Source: Methylorubrum sp. B1-46 | GTDB taxonomy: Bacteria > Pseudomonadota > Alphaproteobacteria > Rhizobiales > Beijerinckiaceae | Assembly (NCBI RefSeq): GCF_021117295.1 | Contig: NZ_CP088247.1 | Location: 3,363,001 to 3,427,000 of the forward strand | DNA length: 64,000 nucleotides | Reading direction: 5' to 3' | Shown here: in pieces, positions 43,630 to 52,640 of the stretch | How the letters are laid out: the number at the start of each line of letters is the position of its first letter | How positions within the stretch are numbered: position 1 is the stretch's first letter | Translations under genes and position numbers: made by a program | Notes under the pieces: model-generated | Seen by the model: the letters and a program-made list of their open reading frames with translations, nothing else | Told to the model about the DNA's origin: nothing | Databases searched by the model: none

Positions 43630-43985
43630 CCGCCTCCGCTCCGCTCATCAGTCTCACCGCGCCGGGGCCGAGATCATCCTCCGCCTCACCTTGTAAGCGG
43701 GGAAAACTTTTCGTTTCGACAGGGATTAAGTTGCGGGGCTGCAACAGACGGCAGCGAAGCCACTTTGTGACACCTCCAAGACTGTTATGCCTGTTGCCCG
43801 TACGGCAACGCTCGACCATGGTGCCGCTGCGAACGGGATAACCCCGCTGCGGCTTGGCCAACACCCGAGTGGGAAGGCCCAAGCTCCAAGGGAAACAAGG
43901 ACTGGCCGGGTCGCTCTCAGCGATGGGATCCCGACCAAAACAGAAGTCCGATCCCGTGGGTCTCGAAACTTCTGGAGGGTTTACC
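43630..43985. promoter_or_regulatory. Upstream region of the porin gene
   Basis: 356 nt with no separate gene. An imperfect inverted repeat (GCTTGGCC at about 43853, GGCCCAAGC at about 43877) could fold in a leader. A CTGGAGGG ribosome-binding site lies at 43972-43979, 6 nt from the ATG. Confidence 0.45.
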
Positions 43986-45644
43986 ATGAAGCTCGTGAAG
44001 AGCCTTCTCCTTGGATCGGCAGCGGGGCTGACCATCGTGGGTGGGGCTCAGGCCGCCGACCTGCCGGTGAAGAAGGCCGCTCCGATTGAGTACGTCCGGG
44101 TCTGCACCGCCTACGGCGCCGGCTTCTTCTACATCCCGGGAACCGACACCTGCCTTCGCATCTCCGGCCGCGCCCGCGCCGAGTATGGCTACATCGGCAG
44201 CGATAACCGCCGTGTCGTCGGCGGCGGCGATCTCTCGGGCTTCGTCGGCCTTGCCCGCTTCGCCTTCGACACCCGCACCCAGACCGGCTACGGCACCCTG
44301 CGCGCCTTCCTTCGCGTCGACATGGCGAGCCGCACCGGCCACACCAAGCTCTCCTCCGGCACGAACCTGCGCGGCGGCTACGCCTTCTCCGGCACCGGCC
44401 AGGATGCCTTCGGCCGCATCCAGAACTTCGTCAACGTCGACAAGGCGTTCATTCAGTTCGCCGGCCTGACCGCCGGTCGCGCCTCCTCGTTCTACGACTT
44501 CTACGCCGCCGACTACGAGATCATCGGCTCCTCGCTCGGCTCCAACATGCCGTCGACCAACCTGCTCGCCTACACGCAGAAGTTCGGCGACGGCTGGACC
44601 GCCACGATCTCGATGGAAGATCCGAACTACCGCAAGAACCCGATCTACTCCGACGCCGTCCCGGCGGCGGCGGCGGGCGCGGGCACGGGTGCCCTCTCGC
44701 AGGTCCTCACCACCGCTCCGACCCCGATCATCCTCGGCACCAACGCCGCCGGCGATGCCACCGCGGTCGCCTTCATCGACGCCGTTCAGCGCTCGCGCCT
44801 GCCCGACTTCGTCGGCTCGCTGCGCTACGACGCTCCGTGGGGTTCGGCTCAGCTCTCCGCCGCCGTGCGCGAGATCAACACCGGCGGCTACCTCTCCGTG
44901 CTCGGCGTTCCCGGCACCGGCGCGGTGCAGACCGCCAACACCCAGAACCTGCTCGCGGCTCGCGGCCTCGGCGGCGGCGTCGGTCAGACCGAGTACGGCT
45001 GGGCGGTCCAGGCGGGTGCGAAGTTCAACCTGCCCTTCATCGCCCCCGGCGACGGCTTCTATCTCCAGGGCTCGTACGGCGAGGGTGCCTCGTTCTACAC
45101 CGGCATCAACCGCTTCACCGCCGGCTACCTGAGCAGCGCCTCGGTCTATGCCGGCAACCCGTTCAACCAGTTCCTCTCCGACGCGGTGGTCAACCCGCTG
45201 ACCGGCCGGACCGAGCTGTCCACCAGCTTCACGGTGGTGGGCTCGTACCTCCACTACTGGTCGCCCGAGTGGCGTTCGGCCTTCTACGCCAGCTACGGTG
45301 AGATGTGGTTCCCGACGGGCGCCCGCCAAGCCATGAGCCAAGCCAACTCGATCGTCGGCAGCCCCTCGACCGTCGCACCGCCGTCCTACATCACGAACAA
45401 CCTCGGCTATAACCTCAGCCAGTCGCTCCGTGACACCTACCAGGTCGTCACCGGCGCGAGCCTGATCTGGTCGCCGGTGAAGGATCTCGATATCGGCGTC
45501 GAGGGCCAGTACATCAAGACGGGCGTCAAGAACGGCCGCGTCTCCGACGGCGACAAGGGCGGCTTCGTGGCGAACGTCCCGACCCGCACCGTCAGCAGCG
45601 AGGACGTGTTCCAGGCCCGCTTCCGCGTGCAGCGCGACTTCTAA
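43986..45644 (+). CDS. Outer-membrane porin (alphaproteobacterial Porin_2 type)
   Basis: 552 residues from the ATG at 43986. Signal peptide MKLVKSLLLGSAAGLTIVGG with AQA cleavage, then ADLPVKKAAPIEYVRVCTAYG, the usual Rhizobiales porin start. CTAYGAGFFYIPGTDTCLRISG contains the conserved Cys pair. Many alternating strands rich in aromatic/Gly residues follow, ending in the C-terminal Phe (VQRDF) needed for outer-membrane assembly. Longer than many family members (about 480-520), with additional Gly/Ala-rich loops, such as that around residue 225. A true terminator follows. Confidence 0.95.
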   Translation: MKLVKSLLLGSAAGLTIVGGAQAADLPVKKAAPIEYVRVCTAYGAGFFYIPGTDTCLRISGRARAEYGYIGSDNRRVVGGGDLSGFVGLARFAFDTRTQTGYGTLRAFLRVDMASRTGHTKLSSGTNLRGGYAFSGTGQDAFGRIQNFVNVDKAFIQFAGLTAGRASSFYDFYAADYEIIGSSLGSNMPSTNLLAYTQKFGDGWTATISMEDPNYRKNPIYSDAVPAAAAGAGTGALSQVLTTAPTPIILGTNAAGDATAVAFIDAVQRSRLPDFVGSLRYDAPWGSAQLSAAVREINTGGYLSVLGVPGTGAVQTANTQNLLAARGLGGGVGQTEYGWAVQAGAKFNLPFIAPGDGFYLQGSYGEGASFYTGINRFTAGYLSSASVYAGNPFNQFLSDAVVNPLTGRTELSTSFTVVGSYLHYWSPEWRSAFYASYGEMWFPTGARQAMSQANSIVGSPSTVAPPSYITNNLGYNLSQSLRDTYQVVTGASLIWSPVKDLDIGVEGQYIKTGVKNGRVSDGDKGGFVANVPTRTVSSEDVFQARFRVQRDF

Positions 45645-45733
45645 GTCGAACCTGCGGCAGGCCACGCGCCTGCCGCTCGCAATCATCGGTCTCCCGCTTG
45701 CTCGGGAGCCGAAAACGACGAAAATCCTCCAGA

Positions 45734-45759
45734 CCCCGGCTTCGCGGCCGGGGTTTTTT
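45734..45759 (+). terminator. Rho-independent terminator of the porin gene
   Basis: CCCCGGC (45734-45740) and GCCGGGG (45747-45753) around a 6-nt loop, followed directly by six T. The best canonical intrinsic terminator in the window. Confidence 0.9.
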
Positions 45760-45885
45760 CTTGATCATACGTGAGCCGGATCGGTTGCGCCGGTCCACGA
45801 TGGCGGGCAGGGCGCCCGGCCTTCAAAGCGCCCCGATGCGCGTGTCTCCTGATCATCATCGCCGGCCGTCGAGGAGGTCGAGCCC

Positions 45886-47898
45886 ATGTCCGCGCCTTCG
45901 CTTCCGCCGTCATCACCGCCGCACGGCGCGCCGTCACGCTCACGCCTGGTCCGCGCCGGCTGGCTCGTCGGTGTTCCCATCCTCCTGCTGATCGCCGTGG
46001 CGGCTTCCTCGCTCGGCCTGTCGCGCGTCAGCGCCCGCCTGGAGCGGCAGGCCTCCGCGATCGCCGCCGGCACCGGGGACGGGCAGCCCGAGCCGTGGCT
46101 GCGGGTCTCGGTGACCGGCCGCGACCTGACCGCATCGGGCGAGGCGCCGGAAGCTTCGCAGCGCGAGGCGGTCGTCGGCCGGCTCGCCGCGATCGAGGGC
46201 GTCCGCCGCCTCACCGACCGGACCGGCGTGATCGAGGAAGTGTCCCCCTTCGTCTGGTCGGTGGAGCGGCCCGCGGTCGACAGGGTCGAGGTCAACGGCA
46301 GCCGCCCGGCCGAGGTCGGCGCCTTCGAGTTGGCGCAGCGGTTGAAGCCGGCCCTGCCGCGCGACGCCACCTTGAGCGATCACGCACGGGCCGCACGGGG
46401 TGCCCCGCGCGACTTCCCCGACGCGGCGGCCTTTGCCGTGGAGCGGCTTCAGGATCTCACCACCGGCGCCGTCGCCACGCTCAACGACACCGTCCTCTCG
46501 ATACGCGGCGAGGCCGCCAGTCTCGCCGCCTACGACGCCCTGCGTACGGCGCTGGCCACGCCACCGCAGGGCTACACCCTCGGCACGGTCGAGATCACGC
46601 CGCCGGTCGTCGCGGATTTCCGCTTCGGCGTCACCCGTCGGCCGGATGGCAGCCTCGAACTCAACGGCCATGTCGCCTCCGAGGGAGCACGCGAAGAGAT
46701 CCGTGCCGCCGCCGCTCAGGCCGCCGAGGGAGCCGCGGTCGATGACCGGCTTCACGATGCCCGAGGCCTGCCGCAGGGCGTCGATGGAGCGGCACTGGCC
46801 CGCTTCGTCTTCAAGCTCGCCGGGCTGCTGCACGAGGGACGCGTCGGCTTCGAGGGCGCGGTCATCTCGGTCGAGGGCAACGCCCTGGATCAAGCGGCGA
46901 TCGCCGAGGCGGAAGGGCTGATGCGCGAGGCTCGCCCGGCCGGTGTCAGTGCGGGCCGGGTGGCGCTCACCGCCCGCCCCATCGTCCCCTACGTCCTGCG
47001 CATCCGCCGCGGCGCCGACAGCGTCACGGTGAGCGGCCATCTGCCCGATCAGGCGAGTCGCGAGGCGCTGCTGGCCCGGCTCAATCCTCGCTTCTTCCGC
47101 GAATCAATCGACGACCGCACACGCCTGGCTGCGGGCGCCCCGGCCGGCCTGGCGGCAGCGCTGGCCGCGGCGGTCGATCCGCTCTCGACGCTGGCCGGTG
47201 GTGAGTTGACGATCACCGGCACCGATCTGCGCCTCACCGGAACGAGCCTCTACCCGGAGAGCGCCGCCCGCCTCGGCCGGACGCTGCCGCAGGCGCTGCC
47301 GGCCGGCTGGAGCGCGACCGTCACGATCGCATCCGACGACAAGCCGGCGGTCACGGCCGAGCCGGGCGCCTGCGGGCAGCGTCTGGCCGAGCGCACCGCC
47401 GGCCATCCCCTGCGCTTCGCTCCGGGCAGCACGGCGCTCGCACCGGAGTTCTACCCGGTTCTCGACGCGGTGGCGGCCTTGGCCCGCGCCTGTCCGGGCG
47501 GGCGGATCGAGGTCGTGGGCCATCTCGATCCGGCCGGGGCGAAACCCGAGGCGCAGGCCGATCCGGTCGCCGACGAGGCAGCGAAGGAGACGACTCCCAA
47601 ACCCGCCAAGGCGAGCGCGAAGCCGGACCCGAAGAAGGACGCGAAGTCCAGGGCCGGCAAGGCGGAGCCGAAAGAAGCGGCCAAGGAGGCAGCCAAGTCT
47701 GAAGCGAAGCCCGAGCCCAAGCCCGAGAGGACCGAGGTCGAGCGGGCGGAGGCCGGCGCCGACCTCGCGCGGGCGCGAGCGCTCGCAGTGGTGGACTATC
47801 TCCAGAAGGCCGGCGTGCCGCTGGAGCGCGCCGCAGCGCCGACGGGGATGGCACCGCTCTCCGACCGGCAGGGCATCGGCCTCAGCCTGCGCTCATGA
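45886..47898 (+). CDS. BON-repeat/OmpA-like envelope protein with Lys-rich insertion
   Basis: 670 residues. A polar N-terminus is followed by one membrane anchor (WLVGVPILLLIAVAASSLGL, about 26-45). Then come several BON-like repeats (GRDLTASGEAP, VTRRPDGSLELNGHVASEG, ADSVTVSGHLPD, ELTITGTDLRLTG). The C-terminal OmpA peptidoglycan-binding domain starts about residue 515 (LRFAPGSTALAPEFYPVLD) and has GRIEVVGHLDPAG, then a 65-residue Lys/Pro/Glu/Ala-rich insertion (about 551-616), then RARALAVVDYLQKAGV. The organisation recalls mycobacterial OmpATb/ArfA. It probably links the inner membrane to the cell wall. The next gene overlaps by 4 nt. Confidence 0.85.
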   Translation: MSAPSLPPSSPPHGAPSRSRLVRAGWLVGVPILLLIAVAASSLGLSRVSARLERQASAIAAGTGDGQPEPWLRVSVTGRDLTASGEAPEASQREAVVGRLAAIEGVRRLTDRTGVIEEVSPFVWSVERPAVDRVEVNGSRPAEVGAFELAQRLKPALPRDATLSDHARAARGAPRDFPDAAAFAVERLQDLTTGAVATLNDTVLSIRGEAASLAAYDALRTALATPPQGYTLGTVEITPPVVADFRFGVTRRPDGSLELNGHVASEGAREEIRAAAAQAAEGAAVDDRLHDARGLPQGVDGAALARFVFKLAGLLHEGRVGFEGAVISVEGNALDQAAIAEAEGLMREARPAGVSAGRVALTARPIVPYVLRIRRGADSVTVSGHLPDQASREALLARLNPRFFRESIDDRTRLAAGAPAGLAAALAAAVDPLSTLAGGELTITGTDLRLTGTSLYPESAARLGRTLPQALPAGWSATVTIASDDKPAVTAEPGACGQRLAERTAGHPLRFAPGSTALAPEFYPVLDAVAALARACPGGRIEVVGHLDPAGAKPEAQADPVADEAAKETTPKPAKASAKPDPKKDAKSRAGKAEPKEAAKEAAKSEAKPEPKPERTEVERAEAGADLARARALAVVDYLQKAGVPLERAAAPTGMAPLSDRQGIGLSLRS

Positions 47899-48176
47899 TC
47901 CTCGTCTTCTTGTCGCTCTGGCCGGCGCTGGCGGCGGCGCTGGGGCTCGGCCTCGTCATCGGCGCGCTCACCGGCCTTCCGCGAGGCGGTCTCGCTATGG
48001 CGGCCGCCGGGCTTCTGCTCACGGGCCTTGCGATTCTGACAGGTCTGGCGGCGCTGCGAACGATGCCCGGTGCGCCCGGCCTCTGGATCGAATCGGGCGC
48101 GCTACTGCTAGGCGCTTACCTCGCGGGCTGCGTCCTGGGCGGGTTCGGGCGCTCCGTCTCCGGCCGTCCGCTCTGA
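47895..48176 (+). CDS. Small three-helix membrane protein
   Basis: 93 residues, ATG overlapping the OmpA-like stop by 4 nt (translational coupling). It has three hydrophobic helices (ILVFLSLWPALAAALGLGLVIG, GLAMAAAGLLLTGLAILTGLAAL and SGALLLGAYLAGCVLGGFG). It is not a family I know. The coupling suggests it works with the OmpA-like protein. Its last 69 nt overlap, tail to tail, the end of the cyclase gene on the other strand. Confidence 0.8.
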   Translation: MILVFLSLWPALAAALGLGLVIGALTGLPRGGLAMAAAGLLLTGLAILTGLAALRTMPGAPGLWIESGALLLGAYLAGCVLGGFGRSVSGRPL

Positions 48177-49394
48177 CGGGACGGCTGCCTCCGCCGACAG
48201 CCCCCAGATCCGCTGCTTGCGCCCGACGCCGCGCAGGGCGAATTCACCGACCGCGACGAGGGGGGTGGAGCAGCGCCGGGCGAAGGCATCCGAGAGGAGC
48301 AGCGGGTGCCCCAACTCATCGCAGAGCCGCTCGATCCGGCTCGCCTCGTTGATCGCGCGCCCGATCACCGTGAAATCGAGGCGCCGGTCGGTGCCGACAT
48401 TGCCGGACACGACCCGCCCGTAATGGAGCACCATGTCCGCCTCCAGGGGCGGCAGGCCGTCCCGGCGGCGAGAGGCGTTCAGCCCGGCATTGCGCGTCAG
48501 CGCCTCCCGCGCCGCGTCGAGCGCACCGGCGCAGGCCGGGCAGGCGAGGGCGTCCGGCTCTGACACGGGGAAGACGGCGAGGAAGCCGTCGCCGAGAAAC
48601 TTCGAAATCTCGCCGCCGTGGCGCTGCACCGGCTCGCCCAGCGCATCGAAATGCTCGTCAAGCCAGCCCACCACCTTCAGCGGATCGTCGCGATCCGCCA
48701 CCGCCGTGAAGCCGCGCAGATCCGCGAGCAGGATCGCGGCGTGGACGACCGTGCTCTGCCCGCGCCGCATCTCGCCGGCGAGCACCCGCGCGCCCGTGGC
48801 CGGCCCGAGATAGGTGCCGAGCATCTCGCGCATGGTGTGCGACAGGCTCAGCTTGGCCGTGACCAGGGCAATCACCGGCACCAGCCCGGCGACCACCGCC
48901 TGCTCCACCTCGGTGAATCCGCCGGGACGGTCGGTGGCAAACGAGATGCCGACGCCTTCCATGGCGCTGCCGGGCGCGAAGGCGACAGCATGGAGTAGGT
49001 AATCGGTGGCACCCGCCTGCCTGAGCTCGCCGAGGAGCGGCAGATCGGGACACCCGTTCGATCGGTCGAGCCGCCAGCGCACGAAGGCGAGGTCGTTGGC
49101 CCGCAGCCAGCCGACGGGGCTGCGGGAGAACGTGTCCTCTCCCTCCGGCCCGTGCACGGTGGGAAAGAGCGCCATGCCCTGTCCGCGCCGCCACGCAAGG
49201 CTCACCCCACGAAAGACAGGATCGATCACCGGTACCGCGAGGCTGAGGCGCCAGAGCGGAAGCCCGGCGGCGATCAGCGCTTCGCAGAACTCGGCAATGA
49301 TGGCGTCCGCATCGTCCGAGCCCGTTGCCCGCGCAATCAGGCGGGCCTCGACGCCGCGGAGGGCAGACTCGCAGATCGGATCCGTGGTGGCCAT
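48108..49394 (-). CDS. Class III adenylate/guanylate cyclase
   Basis: 428 residues, cytosolic. The N-terminal about 210 residues form an unassigned sensory-like domain. The catalytic domain (about 215-400) has the two metal Asp in LLADLRGFTA and FLGDGFLAVF, the Lys of ISKFLGDG, and TVIGRAINEASRIE with the conserved Asn and Arg. These residues fit an active adenylyl cyclase (Lys before the loop favours ATP). A short Ala/Glu-rich tail follows. The 3' end overlaps the plus-strand small membrane gene by 69 nt. Confidence 0.9.
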   Translation of the reverse strand: MATTDPICESALRGVEARLIARATGSDDADAIIAEFCEALIAAGLPLWRLSLAVPVIDPVFRGVSLAWRRGQGMALFPTVHGPEGEDTFSRSPVGWLRANDLAFVRWRLDRSNGCPDLPLLGELRQAGATDYLLHAVAFAPGSAMEGVGISFATDRPGGFTEVEQAVVAGLVPVIALVTAKLSLSHTMREMLGTYLGPATGARVLAGEMRRGQSTVVHAAILLADLRGFTAVADRDDPLKVVGWLDEHFDALGEPVQRHGGEISKFLGDGFLAVFPVSEPDALACPACAGALDAAREALTRNAGLNASRRRDGLPPLEADMVLHYGRVVSGNVGTDRRLDFTVIGRAINEASRIERLCDELGHPLLLSDAFARRCSTPLVAVGEFALRGVGRKQRIWGLSAEAAVPSERTAGDGAPEPAQDAAREVSA

Positions 49395-49533
49395 GGCGGG
49401 CCCATTCTATCGATGCTCGTGCCGCGATCCGAAAGCGTCAGGCGGCCATGCCTGTGGGAAATCGATTGCGCGGCTGCCTTGCCCGGGTGTCCCGAACCCT
49501 TCAACGGTGCAGCGGAACGCCAGGAACACCGAC

Positions 49534-50139
49534 ATGGACGACGTGACCGACCACACCTCTACCCTCGCGCGCCGGTTCGCCTTCCTGGCCGAGATCGACG
49601 GGCTCAAGGCGGTGCTCCGCCAGAACCGGACCGTCGGCGAGCGGCGGCGCGAGAATTCGGCCGAGCATTCCTGGCACCTGGCGATGTTCGCCCTCGTCCT
49701 CGGCGATCTCGCCCCCGGCCTCGATCTCGGCCGCGTCGTCGCGATGCTGCTCGTGCACGACATCGTCGAGGTCGATGCCGGCGACGTGCCGATCCACGGC
49801 GCCTACGACGCCGCCGCCCTGGCCCTAGTCGAGGCGGCGGCCGCCGAGCGGATTTTCGGGCTGCTCCCCGAGGCGCAACGCGACCTTTTCCGGGGCCTGT
49901 GGCGGGAGTTCGAGGCCGTGGAGACGGCGGAGGCCCGCTTCGCCAAGGCGCTCGACCGGCTGCAGCCGCTGCTGCTCAACACGCTGACCGAGGGCGGCAC
50001 CTGGGCCGAGAACGGCCTCACCGAGGCGCAGGTGCTGGCGCGCTACCGACCGGTGATCGAGCGCGGCATCCCCGGCCTCTGGCCGTTCGTGGAGGCGATG
50101 GTTCGCCGCCACTACCAGGGCGGAAGCGCTACGGCGTGA
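49534..50139 (+). CDS. HD-domain phosphohydrolase (YfbR-like)
   Basis: 201 residues from the ATG at 49534; a longer frame upstream overlaps the cyclase gene on the other strand. HD motifs: ENSAEHSWHLAMFAL (His), VAMLLVHDIVEVDAGDVP (HD pair) and a later Asp in ALDRLQPLLLN. Such proteins are 5'-deoxynucleotidase-like (YfbR/HDDC2 family) and release nucleosides from dNMPs. The substrate is inferred. It overlaps slt by 11 nt, tail to tail. Confidence 0.88.
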   Translation: MDDVTDHTSTLARRFAFLAEIDGLKAVLRQNRTVGERRRENSAEHSWHLAMFALVLGDLAPGLDLGRVVAMLLVHDIVEVDAGDVPIHGAYDAAALALVEAAAAERIFGLLPEAQRDLFRGLWREFEAVETAEARFAKALDRLQPLLLNTLTEGGTWAENGLTEAQVLARYRPVIERGIPGLWPFVEAMVRRHYQGGSATA

Positions 50140-52459
50140 CCGGCTGCGCCTCGGCGCTCACGGCGGTGCGGGCGCCGCGGGCGAGATCGCGCTCGATCAG
50201 CAGGGCGCTCTTGCCGTCGAGACGGTTGCGGTAGACCTGCAGGTTCTCCATGACCCGCTGCACGTAGTTGCGCGTCTCGGTGAAAGGAATGCGCTCGACC
50301 CAGTCGATCGCGTCGACATCGGGCCGGCGCGGATCGCCGTAGGCGTCGATCCATTTCTTCACGTTGCCGCCGCCCGCGTTGTAGGAGGCGAAAGCGAGGA
50401 TGTAGGAGCCCTTCCAGTCCTCCATCAGCTCCCCGAGATGCGCCTGTCCCAGTCGGGCGTTGTAGGCCGGATCGCTGGTGAGGCGGTCGGTCTCGTAGGA
50501 GGTCGAGACGCGCTTGGCCGTGCGCTGGGCGGTGGCCGGCATCATCTGCATCAGGCCGCGCGCACCGACACCGGACTGGGCGCGGGGATCGAACTGGCTT
50601 TCCTGCCGGGCGATGGCGAAGACCATGGCCCGCTCGACCTGCGGCACCGCTGTGAAGGTTTCGTAGTCCGGAATGCCGATGGTCGGGTAGGCGTGGGTGT
50701 CGAGCGCCAGTCCGCGTTGGGTGGCGAGCTTGCCGATGGCGACCAGCGCGCGGGCGTCACGCGCCTGCACCGCAGCCTCGCCCAGCGCGTTGACCTGCGC
50801 TTCCTCGGTCAGGGAGCGGGCGGCATCGATGTAGAGCGGCAGCGCCAGCTCCTTCATCTGGGCGGCGGCGAGGAGCTTCAGGCCGCGCATGAACAGCCGG
50901 TCGTCGAACGCGGCGCGGGCCGTCGGGCTCAACTCGGCGGCGCGGCGGAGCGGCAGGCTGTGCTGGCCGAGCCGGGCGCGGGCGAGCTGCCCGTAATAGG
51001 CGATCGGCTGGAGCGCGGCGCGCTCGTAGAACGCCTTGGCCTCGGCCGACTTGCCCGCAGCCTCCGCCGCGCGGCCCTGCCAGTAGGCGGCACGCGCCAG
51101 CGAAATCGGCGTCTCGGCGACGCTCGCGGCCTGCGCGAAGTGTTGCTCGGCCGCCGCCGGGTCGGTCATGAAGCGCAGCGCGATCCAGCCGGCATGGAAC
51201 TCGGCCTCGATCCGCTTCTCGGAGGTGCGAGCGGAGTGGGCCGCGACCACGGCGTAGGCAGTCTTGGCATCGCCCGCATCCATCAGCTTGCGCGCGACGA
51301 TGCGGCGCTCGACCCACCACGTGTCGCCGTCGGCGATGACGTCCGGGTTGGTGGGGGCGGAGAGCAGCACCTTGGCCGCCTCCGCCGCCTTGTCGGCGCG
51401 GCGGAAATACTGGGCCCGCGAGAGCAGGTAGGACGAATCGTTGCGAAGCGACGGCGGCACCGAGGCGAGGGCGGGGGCCGCCCCGGTCTTGCCCTGCACC
51501 GCCCGGCGGGCGCGCACGAGGCTGGCATAGGAGCCGCCGGCATACTCCGCCGCGCGGGCGGCCGTGGCCCAATCCTCCTTCAGGAGGGCGCGCTCCATCC
51601 GGTAGCGGTGGTCGATCACGGTCAGAACGCCGGGGAAGGCGTCGGTGACCTTACTCTCAAGGCTGCGTCCAAAGCTCTCCTCGCGCCAGAGGTCGTGGAC
51701 GAGGTCGGCGGCATCCGCGTCGAGCCCGTCGGCGCGCAGCGCCAGCGCCAGCGCGAACTTACCCGGCGCGCTGGTCGGCCTCGCGGTGGCGAAGAACGCG
51801 CGCACCAAGCTTGAGCTCTTCTTCTCGGTGAGCAGCCGCTCCTCGGCGCGGCGGCGCAGCAAGGGGCCTGCCGGCCAATCGGGATTGGTGCGGGTGAAGG
51901 CGACGACGCGCTCGAAGCTGACACCGGCCCCGGCACGAATCGCCACCCATTCGAGCAGCGCCCGCGCCGCCGGATCGGTGAAGCCGGCGGCGAGCCGGTC
52001 GCCGTCGGTGACCTTGCCCTTGCGGTAGAGGTCGATCGCCTCGCGGAGCTGACCGAGATCGGTCTCGCCCGACGCGATCGGCCGGGCCGGGTCCGGCACC
52101 TCGGGGGAGGGGGCGGCGGGCGAGACGGCCGCGTCGGGCAACGGGAAGGCGACCGGGCCGTCCGATTCGGTGGAGGCGTAGGCCGAGGCCGCGGCGGGCA
52201 ACGGCTTGTCGGAAGCGGCCTCGCCCGCACTCGGATCGAGCCGCAGCGCGTCGGCCGCGACCGGATCGGCGGCGGGGCCCCCGCCATCGCTGACTTGGCC
52301 TGCAGGCGCGGTGGCGTCGCTCGCCGGGGCGGCGGGCGCCGAGGCCGGTTGCGGATTGCGCAGCTCAACCGCCGTGCCGCGTTGCGGAAGCACGAGGGTG
52401 CCGGACAGGACGAGCCCGAGCAGCAGGGGCAGGGAGCGGGCGGGGAACGCCAAGGTCAT
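50129..52459 (-). CDS. slt: Soluble lytic murein transglycosylase (Slt70-like)
   Basis: 776 residues from the ATG at 52459 (MTLAFPARSLPLLLGLVLSG, signal peptide). An Ala/Pro-rich spacer (about 35-125) is followed by a long alpha-superhelical region, then the SLT catalytic domain from about residue 605: VFAIARQESQFDPRAQSGVGA, with the catalytic Glu in RQESQFD, and GLMQMMPATAQ. GGGNVKKWIDAYGDP and FTETRNYVQRVMENLQVYR complete the goose-type lysozyme fold. It cleaves peptidoglycan glycan strands with 1,6-anhydro ends in the periplasm. Confidence 0.93.
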   Translation of the reverse strand: MTLAFPARSLPLLLGLVLSGTLVLPQRGTAVELRNPQPASAPAAPASDATAPAGQVSDGGGPAADPVAADALRLDPSAGEAASDKPLPAAASAYASTESDGPVAFPLPDAAVSPAAPSPEVPDPARPIASGETDLGQLREAIDLYRKGKVTDGDRLAAGFTDPAARALLEWVAIRAGAGVSFERVVAFTRTNPDWPAGPLLRRRAEERLLTEKKSSSLVRAFFATARPTSAPGKFALALALRADGLDADAADLVHDLWREESFGRSLESKVTDAFPGVLTVIDHRYRMERALLKEDWATAARAAEYAGGSYASLVRARRAVQGKTGAAPALASVPPSLRNDSSYLLSRAQYFRRADKAAEAAKVLLSAPTNPDVIADGDTWWVERRIVARKLMDAGDAKTAYAVVAAHSARTSEKRIEAEFHAGWIALRFMTDPAAAEQHFAQAASVAETPISLARAAYWQGRAAEAAGKSAEAKAFYERAALQPIAYYGQLARARLGQHSLPLRRAAELSPTARAAFDDRLFMRGLKLLAAAQMKELALPLYIDAARSLTEEAQVNALGEAAVQARDARALVAIGKLATQRGLALDTHAYPTIGIPDYETFTAVPQVERAMVFAIARQESQFDPRAQSGVGARGLMQMMPATAQRTAKRVSTSYETDRLTSDPAYNARLGQAHLGELMEDWKGSYILAFASYNAGGGNVKKWIDAYGDPRRPDVDAIDWVERIPFTETRNYVQRVMENLQVYRNRLDGKSALLIERDLARGARTAVSAEAQPVTP

Positions 52460-52640
52460 CAGACACCCCGACACGGAGGCCAAGCCTTAAGCTGGGCTCC
52501 GGTCCGTTAAGATGGCATTAACTGCGCAAGCGAAGCGTTTGCGCGCGGGCTGGGGAGGGCCTATGTCTCGCGCGACCCGTGCGCGGCCGAAGCCGCCGGG
52601 ATATGCCAGACAGGCAAGAAGAACGGCCGGGAACGCCAGG

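Noticed and set aside
43917..45686. 589-residue open frame antisense to the porin gene
   Set aside because: The porin signal peptide, strand pattern and terminator settle the coding strand.
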